DNA of 64,000 nt from Cristatella mucedo (lineage: Eukaryota > Bryozoa > Phylactolaemata > Cristatellidae), in contig WPIO01000027.1 in NCBI GenBank assembly GCA_009760855.2, positions 1,425,001 through 1,489,000 of the forward strand. The letters are read 5' to 3'. Under the pieces are notes generated by a model, which was given only the letters and a program-made list of their open reading frames with translations, made no database searches and was not told the origin of the DNA. Every line of letters begins with the position of its first letter. The first letter of the stretch is position 1. Positions 24,000 to 35,098 of this stretch are shown piece after piece. Position numbers and translations under genes: made by a program.

Positions 24000-25925
24000 G
24001 CTGGGTAGTGTCTGATATATAGCCTAATGCTGGTGGCCCGAAGCCTTAATCGTGTGTCAAGACATTTCAATACCACATGCCAAAGTCGCATTCTAAAAAA
24101 AATTTCTGCTAATCTGACAGCAGAGGCGTTTTATTTCCGAGCCCTTATTCTGTGGCCCGATTTTGCTAGCATCTGCGGGGGGGGGGGGCCCGACCCCAAC
24201 CCCTCTCCCGAAGCTAACCGGGAAGACTATAGAGAGAAAGACTAATACACCCGTCGTCCTCTCGAGCTGAACCTCAGCAAGGAGCCAGGCTTAATCTACA
24301 AACTCATCAATTTCCATCGACCTCTAGTCTGCTTAAATCCACCGCACCCTTTGCCATTGCTCCCAGCAGTGGACCAACGGAGCGTGCCACGGAGGGTCGA
24401 CTTGCTGCGCAATTGAACCCTGCACGGCAGAGATCTGTGGTCCCTCTTATATCGAATGCGACATTTGCTCGTTCGGCTGCCGAAGTCACTCATGCCAAGT
24501 AGCTGATTTGGGCAAAACACACTAAGCAGTTGCATTACATAGAGATGGACTGATGCTAGCACGCCCCAGCATCTAGCAACAGTGAGAGAAAGAGAGAGGG
24601 AGAGAGAGAGAGAGACTGTGTGTGTGGCAAGAGAGGGAGAGTGATTACTGGCCACCACAGAGCATCGATTAAGAGGAGCAAAACGAACCTATAAAAGGAT
24701 CAACGAGCTGCTTAAGTCACGATAGAGAGTCCGGATCTGTATACAGATCAATGGACAAGAAAGAAAACTAACCGTCGGGAGAGGAGGGCCGAATGACTAG
24801 GGATCAGATGCCCACATCCGAGGTGCTGAGCCGGAGTGATCGATCCCACGAGCTGTGAAAGAGCAGGCACCAGAGAGGTTTCCTGCAGCTTCGATCAGCT
24901 GCCCCAACACGAGGCCACTGAAACACACGAGGCCACAATGAGGTGCTGGACGAGAGCCTCCTGGACACTTTGCTTAGCCAGCTGATAACACCCACAGCCC
25001 CCTCCAAGCTGGCTGTGCTGCTACCACTGCTGCTGCCAGCAGTGCCCACCTATTTCCAATCAAACCTGCTTGGCCTTGTGGTTTGGCAGCATTATCTTAA
25101 AACATGCAGCCATTCAATGCTCTACCATGGCCACTAACTGCTTGTCGGCAAGTGTCAGCAATTCACACGGGCTGAAGCACAGGCAGCATCCGCTCCAGGC
25201 AGCTCCTGCCTGCAGTCCCACGCTGCCAGAGCAAACGCATGCAGACAGGCAGCCAAATGGATCGAGCTTTTAGCACTGCCTCCCCTACTACTCGCACGAT
25301 CCACCCCCTAGCAGCTGTTGCCAAACTACTCGAAAGGTCTTCGAAAGCGCTGGTGAACTTTCATGCACAGCAGCTTGCCTCGCTGCCTTACTAGCTAGAG
25401 GCTCTTACTGCGCCCAGCAGGTTCGGCACTCTGCCTGGCTGCTGCGCATTTTGGCCTCTCAGCATCTATCGAGTCGGAAATGCCTCAGCATCTATCGAGT
25501 CAATATCTCAGCATCCTCCAAGTCAAGTGTCTCAGCATCCACCAATTCAATGTGCATCGACATTGGCAGCCGACACTGCATCAGCCTAAACCATCCCAAC
25601 TGCTGCAGCAGCCAGGCACAAACTAATAAATCTAGATGGGTCCAGCGATTTGTCTTACAGTTCTCGTGCTGCTCGTTCACACCCACATCCAAAGCAGCAG
25701 CCAGACACTGGGATCTTTTGCCTTCCTACCAGACTCGTCTGCATATAAAAATTTCTAAAGCTTTGCAGAAGCAAGCCATGCTGCCATAACATGAAGCACC
25801 TGGCGTTTTTTGCTGTAACTCGGATTAGGGAAGAACTAGCTGCTCTATGCTTCATCACAAGGTAGCACCTCTGCTGAATGGTTGGTTTCGGCGACTTTTT
25901 GCAACACCACTAGCCAGCCAGCTTT
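24000..25925. other. AMPK gamma first intron, no gene seen
   Basis: Contains a G10 run at ~24177-24188 and a short GA tract at ~24590-24616. Imperfect CAGCATC(T/C)ATCGAGTC-like direct repeats occur at ~25458-25545. Confidence 0.55.
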
Positions 25926-25929
25926 ATAG

Positions 25930-26045
25930 CTGTAATCCACTCACCTTTCGACCGTGTTTCCTTTGCAGCAAATACAAAGCACCTAGAAAGAGATTTGAGT
26001 TCTCCGAGGGCGCTTTATAAAGTGTATTATTATTATTATTACTAT
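25930..26045 (+). mobile_element. LINE-2 tail fragment
   Basis: AAAGCACCTAGAAAGAGATTTGAGTTCTCCGAGGGCGCTTTATAAAGTG followed by (TAT)n, the family's 3' terminus. It is followed at ~26080 by a SINE-B copy on the other strand. Confidence 0.75.
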
Positions 26046-26079
26046 TATTCTTCGTAGTTCAGTCTGACTATCATGGCCG

Positions 26080-26240
26080 ATTTAACAGCCTCCTTTTTAT
26101 AGCGGCAGGAGAGCCTTAACAGCTATCGCCACTGCTTGCAGTGGACAATAAAGAATCGCCCACTGCAGGACTCGAATCGACGACCAGGGTTGTGAAGCAA
26201 GCACCTTACCTCCTGGGCTGAGACCCAGGGGCACGTTGCT
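26080..26240 (-). mobile_element. SINE-B copy
   Basis: Minus strand: CAGCCCAGGAGGTAAGGTGC (A box), GGTCGTCGATTCGAGTCCTG (B box), GCAGTGGGCGATTC, TGATAG-like GCGATAGCTGTTAAGG, GAGGCTGTTAAATC end. Confidence 0.85.
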
Positions 26241-29200
26241 TCATTCACCGATGTCTGGTGGCAACGTACGAGAGACGATTGTGACTAAGAGATAGTTGTT
26301 CTCCTGGCACCACCTTTCAGAAGGCACCGAATACTCAGCGCTAAGTGGAGTGGGTGCCCATAGCAATTATACAGACACAGGCATTCCCCCAGGGGCCTGG
26401 ATCGTGTGGGCCGTGGCGCATGCACTGGTTACCGCTGGCACCATCGCACTTGAAAAATGATACTAATTTCGCTATCCACGAAAAGACGGTGTTTGCCCCT
26501 GCGATGGTGTATTTTAGAGGCTCCCAGTTGATTATTAGACCTGCAGACTGAACGTGACACTCAAAAGAATCTGCACTGAGCGGTTCTGGATTATGGGAGA
26601 ATCTCTGTATCAATTCACATCAGCAACCCTTTGCCAGATAATCGCAGCATGCTGTGAATACTTCAGAGGGATGCTCTTCTTCAATGCCGTTCTCCCTTAA
26701 GTATGTATGGAGGCCCATCGAATGAATGCATTTAACTGCAACGGCTGCGAACAAGTCATCAATGTGGCTGTGCAGTGTTGTGGCTGTGTGTGTTGATCTT
26801 TTGTTCCCTGATCTCGCAGAGCTCCGAGGGCAGAGAATATATTTGCGAATGTGCTAGAAAATCTTCGTTTACTGCTTTTATCATTTCCAGTCATGTGCAG
26901 CATACGTGTTTCCACGTAAGAAGTATTTGCCAAGCAAACAAATCTGGTCCTCGGTGACAATGTGCTGCCTTTACTGCCTACTACACCGGCAGTAAGCAAG
27001 ATAAACACACGTGCAGCACCTTGCGACGACTGGTAGGCTCTCTTGACGGCATGGCTAGCTTGCTGCACCAAACGCACAATAGCCGGCTGCTGCCTCAGGC
27101 AGAATGAATGACTAGCTGAGGCCAGAATGGCTCACTGATCCAGGATCATCGTAGGAAGCAACGCCCCGGATAGGGCCCAGGACATGTGGCTGGTGTCAAC
27201 CAAGCCGAGCTTAGAATGATCTTACCCGGCTTGGGCTGCAGCAGCACGATCAGACAGACCAATGGTAATGTACATATGATTGGAATCACCTAAGTGGCTC
27301 AGCCTGGTTTTAGTGCCCATCCCACTACCAAGCCCCCCCCCCCAGGAGGAGATCGAGTGAGAGCTCAAGCTCACCAGGCCGGGAAGGCCACAAGCCAAAA
27401 CGAGAAAAGACCAGCAGCAGACCGACCACGATCTATACCGACCACGATCAATAACAAGCCCCCTCTTCCTGGGGGTAGGGGAGGCAAGCACGGTTCGACC
27501 CTTATCTTAAAATAGCAATGGCTACCCTCAGCCTTAGCCATAGTCGGCATCAGCTAAAAAATGCTTACAATATAATCAGACCCTCTTCACCCATAGCAAG
27601 ACATCCACGTTGCTCCCCAGGGCAAACAGACGATGGACTTTTATCGGCAGCCTTCGACTAGGATTAGCATACACTTAAGCTGGTAGCTCAATCCTGCTTC
27701 AGCAACAATAGCTCTGGCATGAACCAATACATCTGCAGTGAATGCTACTTTGTGTTGGATAGAGTAGAACAATCGGTGAACCTAATGGACTAGTGTAGCT
27801 CTTTCTTGCCTCAACGACTATCGGTCACGCTTTGCCGAACTTGCTCAAAGCACGATCGCCATGGTCTGTCAGGCCATCTCTAAACTAAAGTCCCCCTGCC
27901 TCGAATTAGCCTAGATGGGTACCTAACAACGATCACATCCATCCGCTGCACACGTGCACACACCGCTGCACACGTGCACACACCGCATCCCACTTTGCAC
28001 AGTGCCGGAGAAGACAAATTATCATGCACTAGAGCGAGCCACTTTGGAGTTCCAGCCCCCTTCGATACAAAGATTGCCGAATGCGACCACTTGAATGCCT
28101 AAGGCGGTGGGTAGGTAGGTAAGGGCCAGTGAGAAGGGAGGGCTCACCTCAGGCAGAGCTCGATGCTCGTGCACGGGTTCCAGAGGTCTCGATGTTAGTC
28201 CAGGCCAGCCACCTCCGAGCACGGGGCCACACGAGTTTCTCCGCCGCTTGTTGAACATCGCTGCTCGGCTAGGCTTCTCAAGTCAGATCTGCATACGATG
28301 GCTGTACACCCGGCCGACTGCTGAGGGTTGGTCGGTGCTCTACTCAAAAGCACAGGTTCAAGCAGCTTCAGCCTCGGCTGCTGATGCGCCAGCATCGACG
28401 GCGTCCATGGTACACGCGAGCAAGGCGATCCATCCGGCGTAGAGGAGTTCGTGAAAATGCAAGCCGATGCAGTCAGCAACCGGCTCTAGTTGAGCTGCCG
28501 GGGCTAAGCCCAGCCCACATCTTCACCGTCACGACAGGGCATGCCGGGAGGGTTCTGGCTCCTTGCCAAAGCCCACCCTCCAGCTCTGCCCACCACCTTG
28601 GCCAATAGGCCAATACATCCGTCGGTGGGGCCTGCCCATTACCGAAGGAAGTGGGACCATTTCAACAGCTGGGCCCGAGATGCACTTTATCGAGACACTA
28701 TTTACTTATTTAAGTGTGTCCAAAGCAAACAGATGTTTAGATTCGGGACTAACAGGTTGAGATAACGATTGATTTCAAGCCAATGGACACTTAAATAAAA
28801 AAAGATCAATTGGAGAGGATCTAAAGGGGGGGGGGCTGGCAAAGCCTGATCTAGTGAGCTACAGCCCTTAGCCACTGTGCAATCGCTACTGTAGACAACG
28901 GAAGCCACAGTAACAGCACAGGCGGGCAGCTGAGCCAAGGGGGGGGGGCACAGGACACGATAGTGAATGCCAGCACCTAAATGAACTGGCCTTACTTGAC
29001 GGTCCTGTTACCATCTGGTGGCCCATTCATGATTTCAAAATAAAAAGCGACAGAAGGGTGTCAGCCATGGAACTGAGTGCTAACACAAAATTGCCTGTGG
29101 GACACATCTTAAGTCTCTGGATCATTAAGTCTTAACACTTTTACACAAGGCTCTTTGCTTTGGCTGGTACCAGCGGCAACCTGCATCTGCAGTATCCGGC

Positions 29201-30182
29201 GACCAGAGACCACATCTTCTGAGGCTGGTGGGGATAACTCCAATGAGTGGGCTACTGGAGCTACACTTGGCTTCCATGGGACTTGAGTGGCGACAAAATT
29301 CCACTATGAGCTGGGAACAATCAAACTCCAGAAAGTTTTACGGTTATTTTTGAACACCAGAGTGCAGTTAATACGCGAAACAACATTAGGCAATTTCTAG
29401 AAATCACTCAAGCCATTCAGCAACACGTGCACTTCGAACGAAAGTTGGTTTGGGGAGGAAGGCTCCACATCAAGCCAAGAGCAGAACAACAATATTGACC
29501 ATTACAGCTTTCAATCACCATACAGCACGTTTGTCCCTCCCTGCAAGTCAACGATACTGGCTCCACCTGCCACCCACCCCAATCCTCCCCCTGCTGCTTC
29601 CATCTGCATTGTTGGGGGACCAAGAGCCTTCCTCTTCACCCTGCTTGCAGCCTTTAGCCACACTGCTTTACTCCAAGCAGCAGTTGCGGCACTGTCCCTC
29701 GATGGCATCTATGTACAGATCTTGGTAGGCAGAGCCAGTCAGTGAAAGCACAAATCTTGTTCTAGCCTGGGACCTGAGGCCACAAAATCATTGCCCCGAG
29801 TCAGCCAGCCGAATGGATTATGTAGGGGGAGGGTACATCGGCAAGTGGCCACGTTCATACTATTCAGGCTTAAGCCAGATGATAGCACACATAGGCACGC
29901 ACGAATACACAAACACACACACAACACACTACATTATATATATATATATATATATATATGATATATAACAATAATTTCTTTCTTAAATTATTAGATATCT
30001 AATATAGTAGTATATATAATATATATCTACTAATTAAAGCTAGAAAGTCCATCACGTGGCAATATAGTGCTCTTGTCATTTGGCAAGATGGAGCACTTCC
30101 GTCAAGTGGCAAGATAGCACAGCATTGACTTCCTTGGCAGAACTACTATGACTCAGCAAAGCTAGTCCACGGGCAATGAGCT
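26241..30182. other. AMPK gamma first intron, no gene seen
   Basis: Contains a 20-bp tandem duplication at 27943-27985 (CCGCTGCACACGTGCACACA twice), C and G homopolymers at ~27332 and ~28826, an AT-rich patch with (TA)n at ~29936-30030, and no exon I can support. Confidence 0.55.
27943..27985 (+). repeat. Two-copy 20-bp tandem repeat
   Basis: CCGCTGCACACGTGCACACA twice in a row; each unit contains the palindrome GCACACGTGC. Confidence 0.93.
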
Positions 30183-30300
30183 GCTTGTATATAGCATCAG
30201 AAGAGCCTCAGCACTATTACCGCTGCAGCAGGCAACAAAGGATTGTCTGCTGCAGGTATCGAACATGACCACGGAATCAGGAGGTGCAAATGCCAATAGC
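30183..30300 (-). mobile_element. SINE-B copy, diverged
   Basis: Minus-strand remnants: B-box-like GTTCGATACCTGCAGCAGAC, TTGTTGCCTGCTGCAGCGGT, and AGGCTCTTCTGATGCTATAT. Head and tail are weak. Confidence 0.5.
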
Positions 30301-31389
30301 ACTTAGCAATCGTGTAATTAAAATGAGGCCACGGCCCGAAACACCCACTGAGTTGCTCGATAGCAAAGAACAAGCGACCAGCAATGCAGGCCATGTCTTT
30401 TCAGGCTAGTAGTCGATGTTAATAGCGGGCTCTCCGGGTTACCCAGCCAAACTTCACCTACAACCCAAACTCCAACTATGCCAACCTGCCGTGACCAACG
30501 GTCAGCTATGACAGACCTTGCTTAAATTACTACGATAGCCTCCTTCACTGTGCCAATGCCCGGCACAATATCAGAGAGGCTGCATATGGCAGAGCTGAGA
30601 GGCAGTTGCAACCATGGGGGCGCGGCAGCTGCCACAGCGTCCATCTGCCAAGGCAGATGTTTAATACTGGAAGTCACAACTCAGGCTCTTGAAACCGTTG
30701 CTTTAATACTGGGAGTGAGCGTAACTCAGGCTCTTGAAATCTTCCACCCACAGTAATTCCCAATTTTGGCTCGGTGGCAGCTGTCGGTTGTGGCAAATAG
30801 CCCTATCCATGCCAGCTGCACTAGGACATATGGCTTTGCTAATTACATCAGCTTCAGACGTGCACCAACAGACCAGCAAGTTTGTATGCCTGCATCTAGC
30901 TGTGCAGAACGTCGTTCTGCACTGCTGCAAATGCTTAGCCCACTGAAACTGCGGTTCGGTTTGAGGGCAAGAGGTGCGATAAGAAACTCGGCAGCTGATT
31001 CGGCCAGATGCTTCTATCGATTGCCGGGTTTCTAGACTGCAAGTCTGACTAACGAACAAGCCTTTCGAATTGTCCCGGTTCATTAATAAAAAAGCAGATC
31101 TTGCTGTGATATGTTGCTATTCTGAGGTCCCCAGTGAGCTTGTCCGGCCGACATAGCCGTCCGTGCCTTCAGGGGCGGGTTTCCTATTTCACTCACTACA
31201 CAAGATGATATCGTTACATACCGTGAATGTATCAAATGCTTGAGCCGGCAAAGCTGGACAGAAGTGGTGTGGTGGGGCAGCTACAAACTTGACGACAGAC
31301 CAGCTGAGCAGCTGAGCTTTGCAATAGTTGCAGACGATTAAGGGCAAAGGTCAGGAGTCCTGAACAAAAAGAACTGCAGCAGTCTAGGT
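30301..31389. other. AMPK gamma first intron, no gene seen
   Basis: Unique-looking. Two similar stretches, at ~30665-30700 and ~30705-30740, share TTTAATACTGG and AACTCAGGCTCTTGAAA, a short imperfect duplication. Confidence 0.5.
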
Positions 31390-31850
31390 GCGCAATGTCA
31401 CTAACACTTGAACTGGTTGGATTGCTGTACCCTTGTCTAAGCAGGCCCTGATTTTGGCATTGTTCCTTGTCTGAAAGTAGGCCGACTTGAAGAGATAGTG
31501 ATGCTCATCTAGTGAAAAGTCGTTTTGGCATGGATTTTGTGCACAGATTACAGGCAGACGTCACAGAAGAGATGCTAGATGAACCAAACTTGAGGGTGAG
31601 GTCTTCCACCTTGAGGGTAATACCAGGCCTGTTCCATTAGGCTCGGCTTTAAGCTACAGGAACTTGGTGGTCATCCAAGATCCAATGATGTGTCTATGTC
31701 TAGAGTCTGAGCCAAGAGTCTATGCAAGGTAAGGTAATTAAGTTATTCGGATGCTAAGCAGGGCTCAGAAGAGTCTTCGGATAGGTACAGCTGAGTGTCA
31801 TCGGCTTAGAAACGAAAAAGCTGAGATTTGAGATTGTGTTGGCGATGTCA
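31390..31850 (-). mobile_element. LINE-2 reverse-transcriptase fragment with dead catalytic motif
   Basis: The minus strand near 31815 reads FRF-stop-ADDTQLYLSED, where the family has F(H)FYADD.QLY: the catalytic-site Tyr codon is TAA. Downstream are fragments of the post-RT region (DLTLKFG, SARNL-like) in shifting frames. It abuts the (GA)n array at 31861. Confidence 0.7.
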
Positions 31851-31858
31851 TCGTCGGC

Positions 31859-31860
<2 letters not shown>

Positions 31861-31945
<85 letters not shown>
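31861..31945 (+). repeat. (GA)n microsatellite
   Basis: 85 bp of pure GA. Confidence 0.98.
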
Positions 31946-31947
<2 letters not shown>

Positions 31948-32173
31948 TACTTCCCTCCGAATGGGCTCGGTTTTTCCTATGCCAGGAGAATGTCCGAGTT
32001 TGATGTCGCCGTGTGTATGCTTGCGCCGGCTTGCAGGTCAGCGGAAGGGGACCATCTCGGGAGGGGGATACCGCGAGAAAAACACGAAGAGGTGGAGCAC
32101 TGAGCAGCTGCTGGGTGTCAGCTGATCCGAACATTTTCGAAGCTCCTTCATGGCAGTGCAGCTCTGGAGCAGG

Positions 32174-32282
32174 TAATGTAATGTATCTCCATCTGTAACT
32201 CCACAAAGCCATAAAGATCACGTGGGTGTTAACTCGGTAGCCAACAGACTTTGTCTCACGCAACAAACAGAAAGTGGGAAGC
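32174..32282 (-). mobile_element. Outer LINE-1 copy, 3' UTR part (left of nested insertion)
   Basis: Complement of the LINE-1 3' end (TAATGTAATGTATCTCC... through ...AAAGTGGGAAGC). It matches 51509-51677 and is interrupted at 32282; the rest of this copy resumes at 33226. A ~45-bp deletion removes part of the 3' UTR. Confidence 0.85.
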
Positions 32283-33225
32283 GATGTCGGAAAACTTCCT
32301 GAAATTAAATGACGATAAAACCGAACTGCTTCTCATAGGACACCTTAAGCGTGTGGCTGGATTAAAAGGCTTTGCTGTTCTAATAGGTGATGCTATTGTG
32401 CGACCTTCACCACATGCTCGTAATCTAGGTGTCGTGTTCGACAGCTGCCTTAATTTCAAAAGCTTCATTCAGAAGACTGCCTCTACAGCTAGCTATCACA
32501 TCCGATCCCTATCCAAGATTAGAAGCTGTCTCCCACAGTGGCTTGTAAAAAATTTAACTAGCTCTTTAGTTCTGTCTCGGCTTGATTATTGTAATTCCCT
32601 TTTGGCTGGGCTACCAAAGAAAGCTAATATGCCACTACAGCGGACTATGAATATGGCTGCAAGGCTGGTCTTCAAGTCCCAGCGGTTTGAGCACGTGTCT
32701 CCTTTGCTGAAAGAGCTAGGATGGTTGCCGGTTGAGCAAAGGATACAGAGCAAAGTTCTTACGCTGACCCACAAGGCCCACCACGGCTTGGCTCCTTCGT
32801 ATCTAGCTGAACTGCTACATCAGTTCCAGCCTGTTCGCACCCTCAGGTCCTGTGTGGACAATAAATTAGCTGTCCCATTCCTCTGCTTAAAGACAGTTGG
32901 CGACAGAAGTTTTAGCTCTGCAGGTTCTAGACTGTGGAACTCGCTTCCACAATTCTTACGAAACGACATCTACTCTCCAACTGCCGACTATGGCACATCT
33001 TTTTCAGTGGTCCTGAGCTGCTACTTCCATGCTACTCACTTCCTCAACTGCTCCCCTGACTCATGCTTCCCACTTTCTCTTTGTTGCGTGAGACGAAGTC
33101 TGTTGGCTACCGAATGCGTACCGAAAGCCGTTTAGGCTCTGGGTGCGCTATACAAAACTCTCCTGTGTAACACCCACATAGTCTTTATGACTTTTTGGAG
33201 TTACTGACGGAGATACATTACATTA
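32283..33225 (+). mobile_element. LINE-1 (L2/CR1-like), 5'-truncated, nested in an opposite copy
   Basis: Contains an open frame of 283 codons (32284-33135) starting MSENFLKLNDDKTELLLIG and running through SRLDYCNSLLAGLP, ARLVFKSQRFEH, LGWLPVEQRI, HHGLAPSYLAELL and GDRSFSSAGSRLWNSLPQ. These are the standard post-YADD and C-terminal motifs of L2/CR1-clade reverse transcriptases. The 5' endonuclease and RT palm are missing (5' truncation). The 3' UTR ends GGAGATACATTACATTA. The frame has no stops, suggesting a fairly recent insertion. It lies between the two parts of an older minus-strand copy. Confidence 0.92.
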
Positions 33226-33323
33226 CATAGCAGAGTCAGCAAAGCAGTAGAGGTAGTGAGTAGCATGGAAGTAGCAGCTCGGGACTGCTGAAAAGGATGA
33301 GCCATAGTCGGCAGCAGGAGAGA
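33226..33323 (-). mobile_element. Outer LINE-1 copy, continuation (right of nested insertion)
   Basis: Resumes exactly where 32282 stopped: CATAGCAGAGTCAGCAAAGC..., matching 51678 onward in the other minus-strand copy. It ends at GCAGCAGGAGAG, where this older copy is 5'-truncated. Confidence 0.88.
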
Positions 33324-34099
33324 CCCCTAATGTTTAAAAAACCACAGACGTGCAGGAGGAGGTAATTTGAATAGACTGTCTGCACTGCACGGTAGCCTGA
33401 AGCTCCCCACTGCTGACTGTTAGGCAGGGCAGCCGGATATCGGCAGCTTATCCTCACGGTGGCTGCCGGCATGCTCAGGTATCCTGTTGGCAGGTGGTCA
33501 GCCTACACGGGGCAGCACTGTTAACGATCAGGGCAATGAACAGAACGGTAATAGCATCGTCTCGTGGGCAGACATGACGCATCTAAAACCAGGTTGCCAG
33601 CACAGAAAACGCTAGGATGGCTCTTGACAAGACTCACACGCATTGGCTTCAATTCAATTCACATCTGCTGATCGATAGCAGGGATCAGCAGAGCAGAGAC
33701 ATGGGTACAGCTAGGTGACTGCAGAGGCAGCAGCTGTGTGTCAGGCGTAGCACGGTGTGCTGTGAGATATCTTGAGCAAATTCGTGCAGCCTGCCCCTTC
33801 CAGGCACTTTGCAGCCACTAGTCAGGTGATAGGCGATCAGCTCGGCCATTTTTTAAGGGGAGTTTACTCAAGGCTTTTCATGGATAAGCAAGCAAACGTC
33901 TACGTCTGGTGAGATGACAAGAGTATTCTCGTAAACTGGCGCAGACATGGGGTGGGAGTTGGTGGGCTGGTGGCTTAGACAGAGGACCGATGAAGATCGC
34001 TTGACCGGCCCACACTAGGCATACCGGCCCGGCATGTTCCAAGCACCAAGCAGGTGCAGGACCCACACTCGTTTTGCTGCCTCCTTGCACTGATGCTGC
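33324..34099. other. AMPK gamma first intron, no gene seen
   Basis: No exon or clear repeat recognised. Confidence 0.5.
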
Positions 34100-34250
34100 C
34101 TAGCTGGTTTGGTCTAGCGGTTAAGGTGCTCGCCCCGACCAAGGTCTGACTGAGGTCGTGGGCTCGAGCCCCGAGGCATATGTGAAGTGCCTGAATAGAG
34201 ATTAAGTTCTCTTGGGGTGCTATATAAATGAATTATATAGTAAAATGAAT
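34100..34250 (+). mobile_element. SINE-A copy
   Basis: Head GCTGGTTTGGTCTAGCGGTT AAGG (A box), GTCGTGGGCTCGAGCCCCG (B box), then AAGTGCCTGAATAGAGATTA and AGTTCTCTTGGGGTGCTATA ending in AATGAATTATATAG. The tail resembles LINE-2 termini. Good reference copy for the family. Confidence 0.85.
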
Positions 34251-35007
34251 TATGCTGCAAAAAGGCGATGCCTTCTCATAGGCGCACCTCAACTGTTACA
34301 GCATGCAGCACCGATCTCCAATCTTCGTGGGGCATAGATGACAAGTCCCAATGCTCACTGCAGTTAGAGGCTGCAGTTGATTCTGCTTGTGGCATCTACC
34401 TGCAGGATGCAGGATTAGACTTCGGTGCAGCGAGTGTCAGCTTGGTCTAATGAAAAAACTAAAGTATTGAGTCATAGGTTAATCATTCCTATTTCCAGCC
34501 AATCAAATGCCAACGACCTGCTGCATGATTCTGCTCAGCATAATCCAGGCTATACACTCTGTGTTGGCCGGATACGCACACAAGCTCAAACAAAACGGAA
34601 CAGCATGAATGGAAGTACTCAATTTATTGTGCACTGATATCGATGTGCCATGCAAAGTACCACACGACAAAGGGAGAAAGTGGCGTGTGCATAAGAAAAT
34701 CCCCAAGGTGATGTAAAGGATGAAACAATCTTTGTCTTTGCCTGGAGTAGGGACATCATAGGTGGCTTGAAGAGGCATCTTGGGACCTCCCACAAGCGCA
34801 ACCCTCAAGAGGCGGTCGGTGAGGGGATAGGGCCCCCAGCCCCCCTTTACCATGCTAAAGGTGTGCCTTCTGATGAGATAGGCCGCTAGGAAACTTGTGG
34901 CTGCTACAATAGCACACACTTTGAGAGAGAGATATAAGAGATAGAAAAATAGAGAGTAAGAAAGGGAGAAAGAGCTAGAGAGACAGGAAGAGAGAGAGCA
35001 TGAGAGC

Positions 35008-35010
<3 letters not shown>
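34251..35010. other. AMPK gamma first intron, no gene seen
   Basis: GA-rich towards its right end (from ~34920), leading into a pure (GA)n array. Confidence 0.55.

Positions 35011-35096
<86 letters not shown>
35011..35096 (+). repeat. (GA)n microsatellite
   Basis: 86 bp of pure GA preceded by GA-rich sequence. Confidence 0.98.
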
Positions 35097-35098
<2 letters not shown>

